Assembly (NCBI GenBank): GCA_013314775.1
Contig: JABUFB010000009.1
Coordinates: 124,001 to 188,000, forward strand
Source of the DNA: Armatimonadota bacterium
Lineage (GTDB): Bacteria; Armatimonadota; Zipacnadia; Zipacnadales; JABUFB01
Reading direction: 5' to 3'
DNA: 64,000 nucleotides
The position numbers and the translations under genes are program-made. Position 1 is the stretch's first letter; each line of letters opens with the position of its first letter. The notes under the pieces are model-generated. The model did not search any database. It had not been told where the DNA came from and saw only the letters and a program-made list of their open reading frames with translations. Below, piece after piece: positions 45,167-54,107 of this stretch.

Positions 45167-47171
45167 TTATCACCGCTTCCTTGTCGTTGTTGTCTCCCCC
45201 CCGAGAGCGAAGGACCTCAAAGACCCGTATTTTTCCCTCCCTTCCACGTATCTCCGCCTCGCCGAGCTCGCGGACAGGCTCATCGGAAGCAATGAGCCGA
45301 GCGGTGGTCTCGCTGATGATGAACTCCACCTGGTAGCCTTTGCAGAGGCCCTCGATGCGCGAGGCGGTGTTCACCGTGTCGCCGATGGCAGTGAACTGCA
45401 TTCGCTCTTCCGAGCCCACATTGCCCATAACCGCCTGCCCCGAGTGGATACCGATGCCGATCCGCAGAGGCGTTCGGTCGGGCTCCCGCTCCCACTTCCG
45501 GTTGAGCAGGTCCAGGCGCGCCAGCATCTGCTTGCCCGCCCGCACGGCAAGCTGCGCGTGGTCATCCTCCTGGGTGCCGAAGGCGTTCCAGCACGCCATA
45601 ATCCCGTCGCCCATGAACTTGTCCAGGTAACCATCGAAAGCGAAGATTGCCCGACTCATCTGGGTCAGGTACTCGTTGAGTTGGGCCACCCAGACTTCCG
45701 GCGGGATGCTCTCCGAGAGCGTCGTCGAACCGCGCACGTCCGCGAACAAGAGCGTGACCTCGCGCCGGTGACTCTGGCGGATTACCTCGGGCTCTTTCAT
45801 CAGTTCGCGCAGGACATCCGGAGACACGTACGCGTCGAACTGTCGCTGGATCAGTCTGCGCTCCATGGTCAGGCGGTCGTACAGCCCCAGCACAAGAGGC
45901 ACTGCGCCGGCCAGAAGTATGGCCCCGTAAGGAATCCAGACATTTGCAAGCCGGAATGCAACGTAAAACGATGGTACCCCGAGCACGGCCACGATAAGCG
46001 TTGAGATCAAAACCGCAATGCTCTCGCCGCCGGTCAGCCAGACAGCGAGAGTCACCAGCGCGCCCAAGACCACGGCCAGCCCGGTGATGAGCGTCGAATC
46101 CGAGACGTCCAGGATGGGTGCCTCATGCAGGAGGGCATTGGCGATATTGGCGTTGGTCTCCACTCCGAAAAACACGCGGTTGCCCCTGCGGTACGGGGCA
46201 GGCCGGATGTCATACAGGCCGGGAGCGGTGGCGCCTATGAGCACGATCTTGTCACGGAACTTCTCAACCATGCCCTCCTGTCGCAGGGCGTCCACCAGGC
46301 TCACCCGGCCGATCGTCCCGGTGGGTCCGCAATAGGGGATGAGCGTGGCGCCATCGCGCTCGATGGGGAACTGCCCCTGGCCGTAACCGCGCACCGAGTA
46401 TTGGTCCTCTCCAACCTGGCGGATGATGTCCTCCGGCGCTGTGCCGGCAGCCACCTGGGCGATGGCGGTGCCGAAATGGGGGAACACCCGGCCGCCATCG
46501 CCGATCATCATCGCGCAGAAACGCCTGTACACGCCGTCCGGGTCGGGGTCGATCTGCACGTATCCCACCGCCGCCGCTTCCCGGGCGAGTTGCGGAGTGG
46601 GCAGTGCGAACCGTTCTCCTGTCTTTGCGCGTCGCAGGGCGCCACGGGCTGGTGGGTAGCAGAATCGCTCCAGCAGGGCCGGGTCGTCGCTTTCCGTGGC
46701 AGGCTGTGGTGTCCAGTGTGCGGCAAGAACCACGCGGCCGTGTTCGCGGATTGCCCGGGCAAATAGCTCATCGGCGGTACTCACATGTCTGGCGGAGCCG
46801 GAGGACGCTACCTGTACCGGCGCATCATCAGGCTCGGGGAAGAGAACATCGAAGGCGACTACGCGGGCCTGGCTGAGAGGACCGAAAAGCAGATTCGCGT
46901 AGATGTCCCGGTGCCAGGACTGGAAACGCCCGAGTTCGCGCAGGCTCTTGTCGTCGATCTCCACAATCACAATGTCGGAGGGCGGGTCAGGGGGTGTCCA
47001 GTCGTGGATCAGGTCGTATGCGTAGTGCTCGACCACTGAGAAGATGAACAGATCGGGTGTCCAGGGGGTACTGCGTAGGACGGCGATGAGCAATGCTAGG
47101 GTAATCCCCCACTGAATACCCCGCACGCGGCGGCTCTCCAGTGACCGGGTAGTTGCGTCCGAGCCGGGCAA
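45123..47171 (-). CDS. CHASE2-domain adenylate cyclase
   Basis: A 682-residue class III cyclase. One N-terminal helix (residues about 18-34), an extracytoplasmic CHASE2 domain (about 40-345, with VIVEIDDKSLRELG, FDVLFPEPDD and KFRDKIVLIGATAPGLYD), three membrane helices (about 355-430) and the cyclase domain (about 465-645). The metal Asp are in LLFADVRGST and FMGDGIMACWNAF. The base-selecting Lys is in DKFMGDG and the Asp is in FTAIGDTVNTASR, which point to ATP rather than GTP. Asn and Arg of NTASR complete the site. The TTG start at 47171 has AGGTGA six bases upstream. It overlaps the FecR gene downstream. Confidence 0.92.
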   Translation of the reverse strand: MPGSDATTRSLESRRVRGIQWGITLALLIAVLRSTPWTPDLFIFSVVEHYAYDLIHDWTPPDPPSDIVIVEIDDKSLRELGRFQSWHRDIYANLLFGPLSQARVVAFDVLFPEPDDAPVQVASSGSARHVSTADELFARAIREHGRVVLAAHWTPQPATESDDPALLERFCYPPARGALRRAKTGERFALPTPQLAREAAAVGYVQIDPDPDGVYRRFCAMMIGDGGRVFPHFGTAIAQVAAGTAPEDIIRQVGEDQYSVRGYGQGQFPIERDGATLIPYCGPTGTIGRVSLVDALRQEGMVEKFRDKIVLIGATAPGLYDIRPAPYRRGNRVFFGVETNANIANALLHEAPILDVSDSTLITGLAVVLGALVTLAVWLTGGESIAVLISTLIVAVLGVPSFYVAFRLANVWIPYGAILLAGAVPLVLGLYDRLTMERRLIQRQFDAYVSPDVLRELMKEPEVIRQSHRREVTLLFADVRGSTTLSESIPPEVWVAQLNEYLTQMSRAIFAFDGYLDKFMGDGIMACWNAFGTQEDDHAQLAVRAGKQMLARLDLLNRKWEREPDRTPLRIGIGIHSGQAVMGNVGSEERMQFTAIGDTVNTASRIEGLCKGYQVEFIISETTARLIASDEPVRELGEAEIRGREGKIRVFEVLRSRGGDNNDKEAVINATSRGQEEGEAEE

Positions 47172-47310
47172 GCGCTATCACCTGCTGGAAGTGGGGTGCG
47201 CGCCAGCGTCAGTCGACGATGCGCGTGTGTACCCCTTATTCTGCGCCCCGGCGCGCAAACCCTTTTCCGGGGGGCAACGACGGCGGAGAGAGGGCAACGG
47301 ACTGCGCTGC

Positions 47311-50300
47311 TCATCGTCGGCGCAGGCGCTCCAGGTACTCCCGGGTCACGCGCTCGAAGTCCAGGGGCAGATCCCGCGGACCGGTCTCGCGGCGTTCGCG
47401 CTGGGATCTTGGGGGACGGGTCTGATCGGGCCGCAGCACGGGCGGTTTCGGCGCGGGCTTGTAAGGCTTCGGAGCCTCGGCCTTGCGCTCTTTGCTCTCA
47501 CTCTTCTTCGAGTACAGCGACCGCTGGGCGTCCAGCATCTTGTGGAGGATCTCCCGCTGTCTTTCCACCGTCTCGCCACTCACTCTCCCTCCCCGCAGCG
47601 CGTCTTCCACCTTCTCCATCTCCGCGGGGGTGCCCCCAAGCTGATCCACGAGGTTGTTCGACCCCTGCCCGGACAGGAGCTTCTGCAGGGCCTGGCGGAT
47701 GAGGGCCTGCTCGAAAGCAAGCTGGGACAGGTCGCCGGGCCCGGGCATCGGCTGCCGGCCGGCGCTCCCGGGCTTGTCTCCGCCGGGCATGGGCTGCCCG
47801 CCTTCCTGCTGGGTGCGCTGGTTGAGGGCCTTCTGGCGCTGCGCCATCTCCTCCAGGCGCTTCATGTACTCCTGCAGGGCCATCTGCGCCGAGGCCTGCC
47901 CGAGCTGCTGGGACAGGTCCATGAGGTCCCGCGCGAGGTCATTCAGGCCGCGGAGCGTCTGCGCTTGGCCCGCGAGGGCGTCGGCCATCTCGCCGGCGTC
48001 GATCTGCCGTTCGGCGCGAGCCATTTGTTCCGCGAGGTCTCGGGCGCGGCCAGCGAACTCCGGCGGCACCACGGGGGTGAGCCGCGACAGGTTGTCCATC
48101 TGCCTCGCAAGGCCCTCCGCACCCTTGCGCGCCGCCGCCTGCCTGCGCTGGAGTTCCGTCAGGCGAGGCTTGGACTGGGCAACATCCACCCGCATGCGTG
48201 CCGCGAGGTCCTGCGAATCGGCGAGCAGGTCCTCCTGCGCGTCCGACACCGCCAGGGCATCGCGGGTAAGCCTGCGGGCGGCGTCCGACATCGCCTTGCG
48301 GTCGGCTGCGGTCAGGTCCGCGGCGGCTCCGGCCATTGAAGCGGCGGCGTCTCGCAATGCCTGCTCGGCCTTACGCTGGGGCCCGGTCGCCTGATCGGGG
48401 CTGCCGCTTTTCAGCGCCCCGGCCGCTCTGCGCATCTGTCCCGCCGGATCCTGCTGCTTCAGTGTGGCGGCGGCATTGCGAAGTTCAGAGGCAATCTGCT
48501 CACTCTCCTTCTGCATCTCCTCGGCAAGTTTCTCTATCTGCGCCGCAACCGGGTCGGTCTGATCCGCGAGTTCCCGCTGTCTGCCGGTCTCGCGATTGGC
48601 AGGGCGACCTTCAGGGAGCCTGCGGGTCTGCTCAGCCAGCTCCGCCTGCCTGTCCGCGAGCTGTTCCAGGTATTTGCGCAGGACTTCCAGCCCGGCTTCG
48701 AGCTTCGCCTTGCGGAGCATCTCGATGGTGCGGTCGAGCTTTTCCATGAACTCCTGCTGGGCCTGCCGGGCGCGCTCAAGATTCCGGGCGAACTGGTCGG
48801 TGCCAAGCTTCTTGAGGGCCTCGTGCATCTCTTCCATGACACGCTTGAGGTCCTCATTCATGAGCTCGGCCATGAGTTCGTGCAACTCGCGGACCTTCTG
48901 TACCAGGTCATCGCTGATCAGCGGGTTATCCGCGAGAGCCTGCTCGGCCCGGGCCATGGCCTGGCGCACATCCTCCGCACGTGCCTCGAGGCGGCGCTGC
49001 GCTTCCTGCAGGGCGCCTCGGGTCACATTGGGAGCGGCGCCGGCCGCGGACGCCTCCTGGACCTGGCGGATCAACTCCTGAAGCTGCTGGTCGAACTCAC
49101 GGGCCTCCGCTGCCAGCCTGTCCAGCGCGTCTTCCTGGCGCTCCTGAGTCTTCTCGATCTGCACCGGCGGCGCGTCAGGTTCCGGAGGCGAAGCGAGCTT
49201 GATGCTGTAGGTGCGGCTCACAGCGCTCTTCGGTCCCGAAATCGTGTCGTTGTCCCGCACCATCGCCCGGTACTCCAGCACCTGCCCCGGCCGGAGGCCC
49301 AGCGGAGTGATGTCCCACTGCGATGCGGACACGAACTGCTTCCCCCCAGACCCCAGGGGCAGCGCCTGCCATGTCTCTCCGCCCACGCGGTACTGAAGCT
49401 CTACCGCGGAAATGCCGAAGTCGTCGCTTGCCGCAATTTCCAGACGCACGGGCCTGGCGAAATCCAGTACCAGGTCGCGGCCCGGGTCCCTCACGCGAAC
49501 CGTCGGCGCGCGATCGAGCAAGACTCGCACGGAAAAGGGACCCGACGTCACGGACCGGTCACCAAGTGACGCGCGAAGCCCCCAGTCCAGGTCTTCGAGT
49601 ACCGCGAACCCGGCCTCGAACTCACCTTTGCCCAGCCTCACCGCATCGTGTCCGGTGACCGTGAGGAATGCCTGGGCGCCATCGGTATGCTTACCCCGGA
49701 CGATGATCTGCGTGCCCTTGATTACCCGCAGGCTCTCGTAACCGTCGGCATAGGTCTCAGCAGGAATGCCGGTGTACTCCGGGGGATGGACGGTCACGGT
49801 TACATCCAGCAGGCCCAGCGGAGCCGGGCGCGGCTTCTCGGGCTTGCTCTCGATTGCACCGTCCAGCCCGGGAGGTCCAGTGTTTGGCTGCCCCGCCAGT
49901 CGCGCGAGCCCGTTCGGGCAGGCCAGCGCGATGATAACCAGCGTGAGAACGCACGGGAGCGCCGCCAGGGACAGTCTACGCAGGCCATTGAGGTCCAGGC
50001 TGGTCCACAGCCGCTCGGACTCCAGCCGCCGGGTGACCTGCGCCGCCAGACGATCTGTGAGCCCTGGTGCGGCGCCCGGAGCAGGGTCGATCAGCGCCAG
50101 AAGTCGGTCGCGCAAGTCAGGATAGCGACGCTCCACCAGCCTTCCCAGCGCACGCGGAGTGACTGGAAGCAGCGGTGGCACGAAAACCAGGACGGCGAAG
50201 CTGAGTGCCGCGAGGATCGCCAGGGGAGTACTGGAGGCCGGAGCGCCCGGCAAGGCGTTGAGGACCAGCAGAAGCGTGCTGCCGAGTATGCCCCACAGCG

Positions 50301-50412
50301 CCAGCCACAGTACGAGACCCCTCACCGCGCGGTACAACCGCAGCGTCCGGCCCAGGGCGACCAGGCGCGCGTGCAAGGCAGCGGGGACAGTCGGCGGCAG
50401 TTTCGCGGACAT
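47311..50412 (-). CDS. Large DUF4175-like membrane coiled-coil protein
   Basis: A 1033-residue protein with three hydrophobic stretches near residues 30-50, 60-85 and 150-170, then a beta-rich region at about 200-420 (VTVTVHPPEYTGIPAETY, LEIAASDDFGISAVELQYRV) typical of the DUF4175 family of diderms. From about 430 to 960 it is almost unbroken Gln/Glu/Arg-rich helix, for example LQELIRQVQEASA, MEEMHEALKKLG and AEQTRRLPEG. The C-terminus is basic and Pro-rich (APKPYKPAPKPPVLRPDQTR). The ATG at 50412 has GGAGAGG nearby. No function is known to me for this family. It is followed by the CHASE2 cyclase gene, 139 bases on, in the same direction. Confidence 0.8.
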   Translation of the reverse strand: MSAKLPPTVPAALHARLVALGRTLRLYRAVRGLVLWLALWGILGSTLLLVLNALPGAPASSTPLAILAALSFAVLVFVPPLLPVTPRALGRLVERRYPDLRDRLLALIDPAPGAAPGLTDRLAAQVTRRLESERLWTSLDLNGLRRLSLAALPCVLTLVIIALACPNGLARLAGQPNTGPPGLDGAIESKPEKPRPAPLGLLDVTVTVHPPEYTGIPAETYADGYESLRVIKGTQIIVRGKHTDGAQAFLTVTGHDAVRLGKGEFEAGFAVLEDLDWGLRASLGDRSVTSGPFSVRVLLDRAPTVRVRDPGRDLVLDFARPVRLEIAASDDFGISAVELQYRVGGETWQALPLGSGGKQFVSASQWDITPLGLRPGQVLEYRAMVRDNDTISGPKSAVSRTYSIKLASPPEPDAPPVQIEKTQERQEDALDRLAAEAREFDQQLQELIRQVQEASAAGAAPNVTRGALQEAQRRLEARAEDVRQAMARAEQALADNPLISDDLVQKVRELHELMAELMNEDLKRVMEEMHEALKKLGTDQFARNLERARQAQQEFMEKLDRTIEMLRKAKLEAGLEVLRKYLEQLADRQAELAEQTRRLPEGRPANRETGRQRELADQTDPVAAQIEKLAEEMQKESEQIASELRNAAATLKQQDPAGQMRRAAGALKSGSPDQATGPQRKAEQALRDAAASMAGAAADLTAADRKAMSDAARRLTRDALAVSDAQEDLLADSQDLAARMRVDVAQSKPRLTELQRRQAAARKGAEGLARQMDNLSRLTPVVPPEFAGRARDLAEQMARAERQIDAGEMADALAGQAQTLRGLNDLARDLMDLSQQLGQASAQMALQEYMKRLEEMAQRQKALNQRTQQEGGQPMPGGDKPGSAGRQPMPGPGDLSQLAFEQALIRQALQKLLSGQGSNNLVDQLGGTPAEMEKVEDALRGGRVSGETVERQREILHKMLDAQRSLYSKKSESKERKAEAPKPYKPAPKPPVLRPDQTRPPRSQRERRETGPRDLPLDFERVTREYLERLRRR

Positions 50413-50562
50413 CGCCTCTCCAATAGGGGGTTGCGATCAACACGATTGACAGATCCTGACAGTCCACAGTTCCACGGGATATGGCGATGGACCTTGCGAG
50501 GGCGGTTGTGGACATGCTCGGAACGGCCCGTTCTCGCACTTTCCGCCCTCCGCCTTTTGCGC

Positions 50563-50568
50563 TATAGT
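50563..50568 (+). promoter_or_regulatory. Possible -10 element of the sugar isomerase gene
   Basis: TATAGT about 60 bases before the ATG at 50628, with a weak TTTCCG 17 bases upstream. The 50413-50560 region between the divergent genes shows no stronger promoter. Confidence 0.35.
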
Positions 50569-50627
50569 ACCCCACGGCGTTCGGCTCGACGATGAGTGCA
50601 ATTACCCAACCCCAAGGGGAGAGAAAC

Positions 50628-51380
50628 ATGGCAAAACCGATTTCCGTTCAGCTCTACTCGGTCCGTGAAGCTGCGGCCCAGGACTTCCCCGCCGTCCTCA
50701 AGCAGATCGCCGACATCGGCTACGTCGGCGTTGAGTTCGCCGGGTTCCACAACATGGACCTCAAGGAACTCAAGTCAATTATCGACGACCTCGGCCTGCA
50801 GGTGTCCAGCGCGCACATGCCGATGGTCACCGACGAGAATGCGTCCGAACTCATCGACCAGTGCAAGACTCTCGGCATCACCAAGCTCATTACCGGCCCG
50901 GGTGGGCCCATCGACACCATGGACGGCGTCATGGCCTGCGTCGCGAAGCAGAAGCGCGCCGTGGAGCTTCTCGAGGGCACCGGCATTAGCTTCGGCCTGC
51001 ACAACCACTGGCAGGAGTTCGAGCCTGTGGACGGCAAGCTGCCCGAAGACATCATGCTGGAGGAAGTCCCCTGCCTCTTCGCGCAACTTGACGTCTACTG
51101 GGTCGCCAAGAGCGGTCAGGACCCAGTCGAGACCGTGAAGCGCCTTGGTCACCGGGCTCCGGTCCTGCACATCAAGGACGGCCCCCTCGACCCACCGCAG
51201 CCCATGACCGCCGTCGGCAAGGGTGTCCTGGATATGCCGGCAATCATCGGCGCAGCCGATGAAAGCGTCCTGGAGTGGCTCATCGTTGAGCTTGACTCCT
51301 GCGCCACCGACATGATGGAAGCCGTCCGCGACAGTTACGCTTACCTCGTGGGCGAGGGACTGGCAGTAGGCAACAAGTAG
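50628..51380 (+). CDS. Sugar phosphate isomerase/epimerase (xylose isomerase-like TIM barrel)
   Basis: A 250-residue AP endonuclease 2/xylose isomerase-like protein. It starts AKPISVQLYSVREAAAQDFP and has the motif FGLHNHWQEFEPVDG with the metal His, FAQLDVYWVAKSGQDP with Asp, VLHIKDGPLDPPQPMTAVGK with His and Asp, and EWLIVELDSC with the last Glu, the four ligands of the metal site. Such enzymes act on inositols, tagatose-type sugars or hydroxypyruvate; the substrate is not readable. AAGGGGAG is six bases before the ATG. The gene is followed by a strong hairpin, so it seems separate from the exporter genes. Confidence 0.85.
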   Translation: MAKPISVQLYSVREAAAQDFPAVLKQIADIGYVGVEFAGFHNMDLKELKSIIDDLGLQVSSAHMPMVTDENASELIDQCKTLGITKLITGPGGPIDTMDGVMACVAKQKRAVELLEGTGISFGLHNHWQEFEPVDGKLPEDIMLEEVPCLFAQLDVYWVAKSGQDPVETVKRLGHRAPVLHIKDGPLDPPQPMTAVGKGVLDMPAIIGAADESVLEWLIVELDSCATDMMEAVRDSYAYLVGEGLAVGNK

Positions 51381-51394
51381 CCAAGAAAAGGATA

Positions 51395-51433
51395 CCGGCG
51401 CGGCGAGCAATCACCGAATAGCCGCCGCGCCGG
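51395..51433 (+). terminator. Hairpin after the sugar isomerase gene
   Basis: CCGGCGCGGCG / CGCCGCGCCGG is a perfect 11-base stem with a 17-base loop, 15 bases after the stop codon. No T run follows. Confidence 0.6.
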
Positions 51434-51476
51434 ACATCACACCGCCGTTCCCCTCGCTTGGAGGGCAGCTGACCGC

Positions 51477-52295
51477 ATGAGCATGACCGACAAACCCGGG
51501 GCGCTATCACCTGCCTGGCGCTGGGCCATCACCCAGTTGGTCCGGCGTGATCTCAAGGTCCGGTATAAGAACTCCGCTCTCGGCTTCTGCTGGTCGTTCC
51601 TCAATCCCCTGATGCAGATCGCGGTGATGACCATTGTCTTCCGCTATATCATGGGATCGCGGATTCAGAACTTCTCCATGGAGCTGTTCACCTGTTTCCT
51701 GCCGTGGATGTTCTTCTCGCAGGCGCTGAATGACGGAGCCGTGTGTGTCTCGAAGGACTTCCTGCTGGTGAAGAAGTACCCGTTCCCACGCATGATTCTG
51801 CCCATTTCCAGTCTTTGCTCCAACTTCGTGCACTTGTGCTTCGGCTTCGCAGTTCTCTTCATCATCTTCATCCTTCTGCCCGTGCATTTCAACGTCTACA
51901 TGCTTTGGGTGATCCCGTTCCTGGTCATCCAGGCCGCGCTGACGCTGGGGCTCGTGCTTCTCCTGTCCACGCTGCACATGTACTATGAGGATATCCGGTT
52001 CCTGCTGGGCTCTTTGACGCAACTGCTTTTCTTCCTCTGCCCCATCGTGTACACCATCGACCAGGTGCTGGAGAGCGACCGGCTGGCGCCGATCTGGAAA
52101 GAGCTGTACATCATGGGTAACCCACTGACGCCCCTGTTCATCGGTTACCGGACGGCGCTGCTGCATGGGGGCGAGTGGCCGGTGCCCGATTTCTGGCTGT
52201 ACGTGGGTATCTCGGCGGTGTGGTCCGCAATCATCCTTGCCCTGGGAGTGCTGGTCTGGCGGCGCTACCAGTGGCAGTTCCCCGAGATGGTATGA
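51477..52295 (+). CDS. wzm: Polysaccharide ABC exporter permease (Wzm/TagG family)
   Basis: A 272-residue ABC-2 type permease for export of a lipid-linked polysaccharide across the inner membrane. It starts with a cytoplasmic segment LVRRDLKVRYKNSALGFCWS, a hallmark of the family, then six hydrophobic helices, including MQIAVMTIVFRYIMGSRIQN, LCSNFVHLCFGFAVLFIIFI and VLLLSTLHMYYEDIRFLLGS. The ATPase gene starts inside its stop codon (ATGA). The following glycosyltransferases and methyltransferase suggest an O-antigen-like glycan, but the chain is not known. Confidence 0.92.
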   Translation: MSMTDKPGALSPAWRWAITQLVRRDLKVRYKNSALGFCWSFLNPLMQIAVMTIVFRYIMGSRIQNFSMELFTCFLPWMFFSQALNDGAVCVSKDFLLVKKYPFPRMILPISSLCSNFVHLCFGFAVLFIIFILLPVHFNVYMLWVIPFLVIQAALTLGLVLLLSTLHMYYEDIRFLLGSLTQLLFFLCPIVYTIDQVLESDRLAPIWKELYIMGNPLTPLFIGYRTALLHGGEWPVPDFWLYVGISAVWSAIILALGVLVWRRYQWQFPEMV

Positions 52296-53047
52296 TGTCC
52301 CAGACTGTGGTTGAGGTCCGCAATCTCGCAAAAAAATACCACGTGCGTCACGAGCGGATGCCCAGCATAAAGCGGGCGGTGGTCCGGGTATTCCGCCCCT
52401 ACCCCACCGAAGTGCTCTGGGCTCTGCGCAATGTGAGCTTCAGCGCGGTCAGAGGCGAGTCCGTGGGGATCATCGGCAGCAACGGGTCGGGAAAGAGCAC
52501 GCTGCTGCGGCTGATTGCAGGCATCCTCGTGCCCACCGACGGCGAGATCACTGTGCGCGGTGCAGCGGGCGGGCTGTTCGAACTTGCGGCAGGATTCCAT
52601 CCGGAACTCAGCGGAGCCGACAACATCCTGCTCAGCGGCGCGCTCATGGGGTACTCGCGCCGGCAAGTGGAGGACCGCTACCAGGACATCATCAGTTTCT
52701 CTGAACTCGGGGAATTCATCGATGTGCCGGTGAAGACATATTCCTCCGGCATGTCACTGCGACTGGGGTTTGCCACGGCCATCGCTTTCGAGCCTGAAGT
52801 CCTGCTGGTGGATGAGGTGCTTGCCGTGGCCGACGAGCATTTCCAGCGCAAAGCCTACGGCCACCTGGCGCGCCTGCGTGAAAAGGGCAGCACACTGTTC
52901 ATGGTGTCTCACGAACTGGCGTCCATTGAGCGCCACTGTACCCGGGCCATCTGGCTGGAGAAGGGCGAGCTGAGGGCCGATGGGCCCACGGAAGAAGTGG
53001 TGGGCGCGTACCTGGCCGAGCAGGGAAACGGAAATGGCACGGGATGA
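52292..53047 (+). CDS. wzt: Polysaccharide ABC exporter ATP-binding protein (Wzt/TagH family)
   Basis: A 251-residue ATPase with Walker A IIGSNGSGKSTLLRL, the family signature TYSSGMSLRLGFATAIAF and Walker B VLLVDEVLAVADEHF, then SHELASIERHCTRAIWLEKG. The N-terminal part up to VFRPYPTEVLWALRNVSF is the usual one. It lacks the C-terminal carbohydrate-recognition domain that Wzt proteins use to read modified chain ends, so the exported chain is probably not capped for that purpose. The ATG overlaps the permease stop as ATGA; an ATG one codon later is equally possible. The final bases overlap the glycosyltransferase gene by 14 bases. Confidence 0.93.
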   Translation: MMSQTVVEVRNLAKKYHVRHERMPSIKRAVVRVFRPYPTEVLWALRNVSFSAVRGESVGIIGSNGSGKSTLLRLIAGILVPTDGEITVRGAAGGLFELAAGFHPELSGADNILLSGALMGYSRRQVEDRYQDIISFSELGEFIDVPVKTYSSGMSLRLGFATAIAFEPEVLLVDEVLAVADEHFQRKAYGHLARLREKGSTLFMVSHELASIERHCTRAIWLEKGELRADGPTEEVVGAYLAEQGNGNGTG

Positions 53048-54107
53048 TCGGGCGGCCGGCGCGACTCAGATCACCGCGGAAACTCGCCGCGTGCTCATGC
53101 TTGCGCCGTCGTATTCACCGCGCTCGGGCGGGGTGGAGAGACACATCCGGCGCGTCTGCGCCGAACTTCGGGGCCGCGGGCACGAAATTCGCATCGCCAC
53201 GCCGCTGTGGGAACCGGACTGGCCACAGGCCGAGACCCTCGACGGGATCCCCATCCGCCGGGTGAGCCGGGACGGCGTCACCGGTCGGGGACAGCTACGG
53301 GACTGGTTCCAGTGGGCCGACATCATCCATACCCACGACGCCTATCCCTTCCTCAAGTACGCCCTCAACTTCCGGCTCCTGCTTCCGCGCAAGCGATACT
53401 TCGTCACTTTCCACGGGTACGAGGGCTACCCCATTCCCCTGGAAGCCAAGGTCCTGCGGCGGGTTGTCCTGTGGCTCACTGATGGGAGCATCTGTGCCGG
53501 AGCGTTCATCCCGAGATGGTACCGATTCCGCTGCACGCACATCACTCACGGCGGCGTGGACTGCCCCGATGAAATGCCCGTCGGCGGCGATGGCGCGGTG
53601 TTCGTAGGCCGGCTGGAGAAGGATACCGGGTTTCTCGATTCCCTCGAGGCCCTGAAAACGCTGCGGAATGTGCACGGGATCGCTTTGCCTCTCACGGTGT
53701 GCGGGGACGGGAGCTTGCGCGAATGGGGCGAGACTCTCGCGGATGAGTACGGGATCGATGTCAGCTTCACCGGCCGCGTGCCCGATGTCACGCCGTATCT
53801 CCTGCGCGCTCGATTCGCTTTCACCAGCGGCCTGCTCGGGATGCTGGAGGCCATGGCGACTGGATGCGCCGTGCTGGCCACCTACGACAACCCACTGAAG
53901 AGAGATTATCTGCGCCTGTTCCCGGGAGCGCCGTACATCGAAATAGCGCGCAGCCCGGGTGAGCTTGCGGCCCTCACCGCATTGCTCCTGCGCGACCGCG
54001 CGGCGCTGGACCAACGGCTGCGAGAGGCCTTCGAATTCGCGCGCACTCAGACCTGGGCCGCAGTTGCCGACCTGTACGAAGCCCTCTGGGAAGGTGGCGG
54101 CCGATGA
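53034..54107 (+). CDS. Glycosyltransferase family 4
   Basis: A 357-residue GT-B glycosyltransferase. The N-terminal Rossmann domain has MLAPSYSPRSGGVERHIRRV and the linker IIHTHDAYPFLKYAL, and the donor domain has AVFVGRLEKDTGFLDSLEAL, LTVCGDGSLREWG, VSFTGRVPDVTPYL and the acidic end AFTSGLLGMLEAMATGCAVL. The last contains an ExxxxxxE-like pattern with only the first Glu obvious, a partial motif. The start at 53034 overlaps the Wzt gene; a longer frame from 52980 exists but lies inside it. It would add a sugar to the glycan on its lipid carrier in the cytoplasm. The donor sugar is unknown. Confidence 0.88.
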   Translation: MARDDRAAGATQITAETRRVLMLAPSYSPRSGGVERHIRRVCAELRGRGHEIRIATPLWEPDWPQAETLDGIPIRRVSRDGVTGRGQLRDWFQWADIIHTHDAYPFLKYALNFRLLLPRKRYFVTFHGYEGYPIPLEAKVLRRVVLWLTDGSICAGAFIPRWYRFRCTHITHGGVDCPDEMPVGGDGAVFVGRLEKDTGFLDSLEALKTLRNVHGIALPLTVCGDGSLREWGETLADEYGIDVSFTGRVPDVTPYLLRARFAFTSGLLGMLEAMATGCAVLATYDNPLKRDYLRLFPGAPYIEIARSPGELAALTALLLRDRAALDQRLREAFEFARTQTWAAVADLYEALWEGGGR

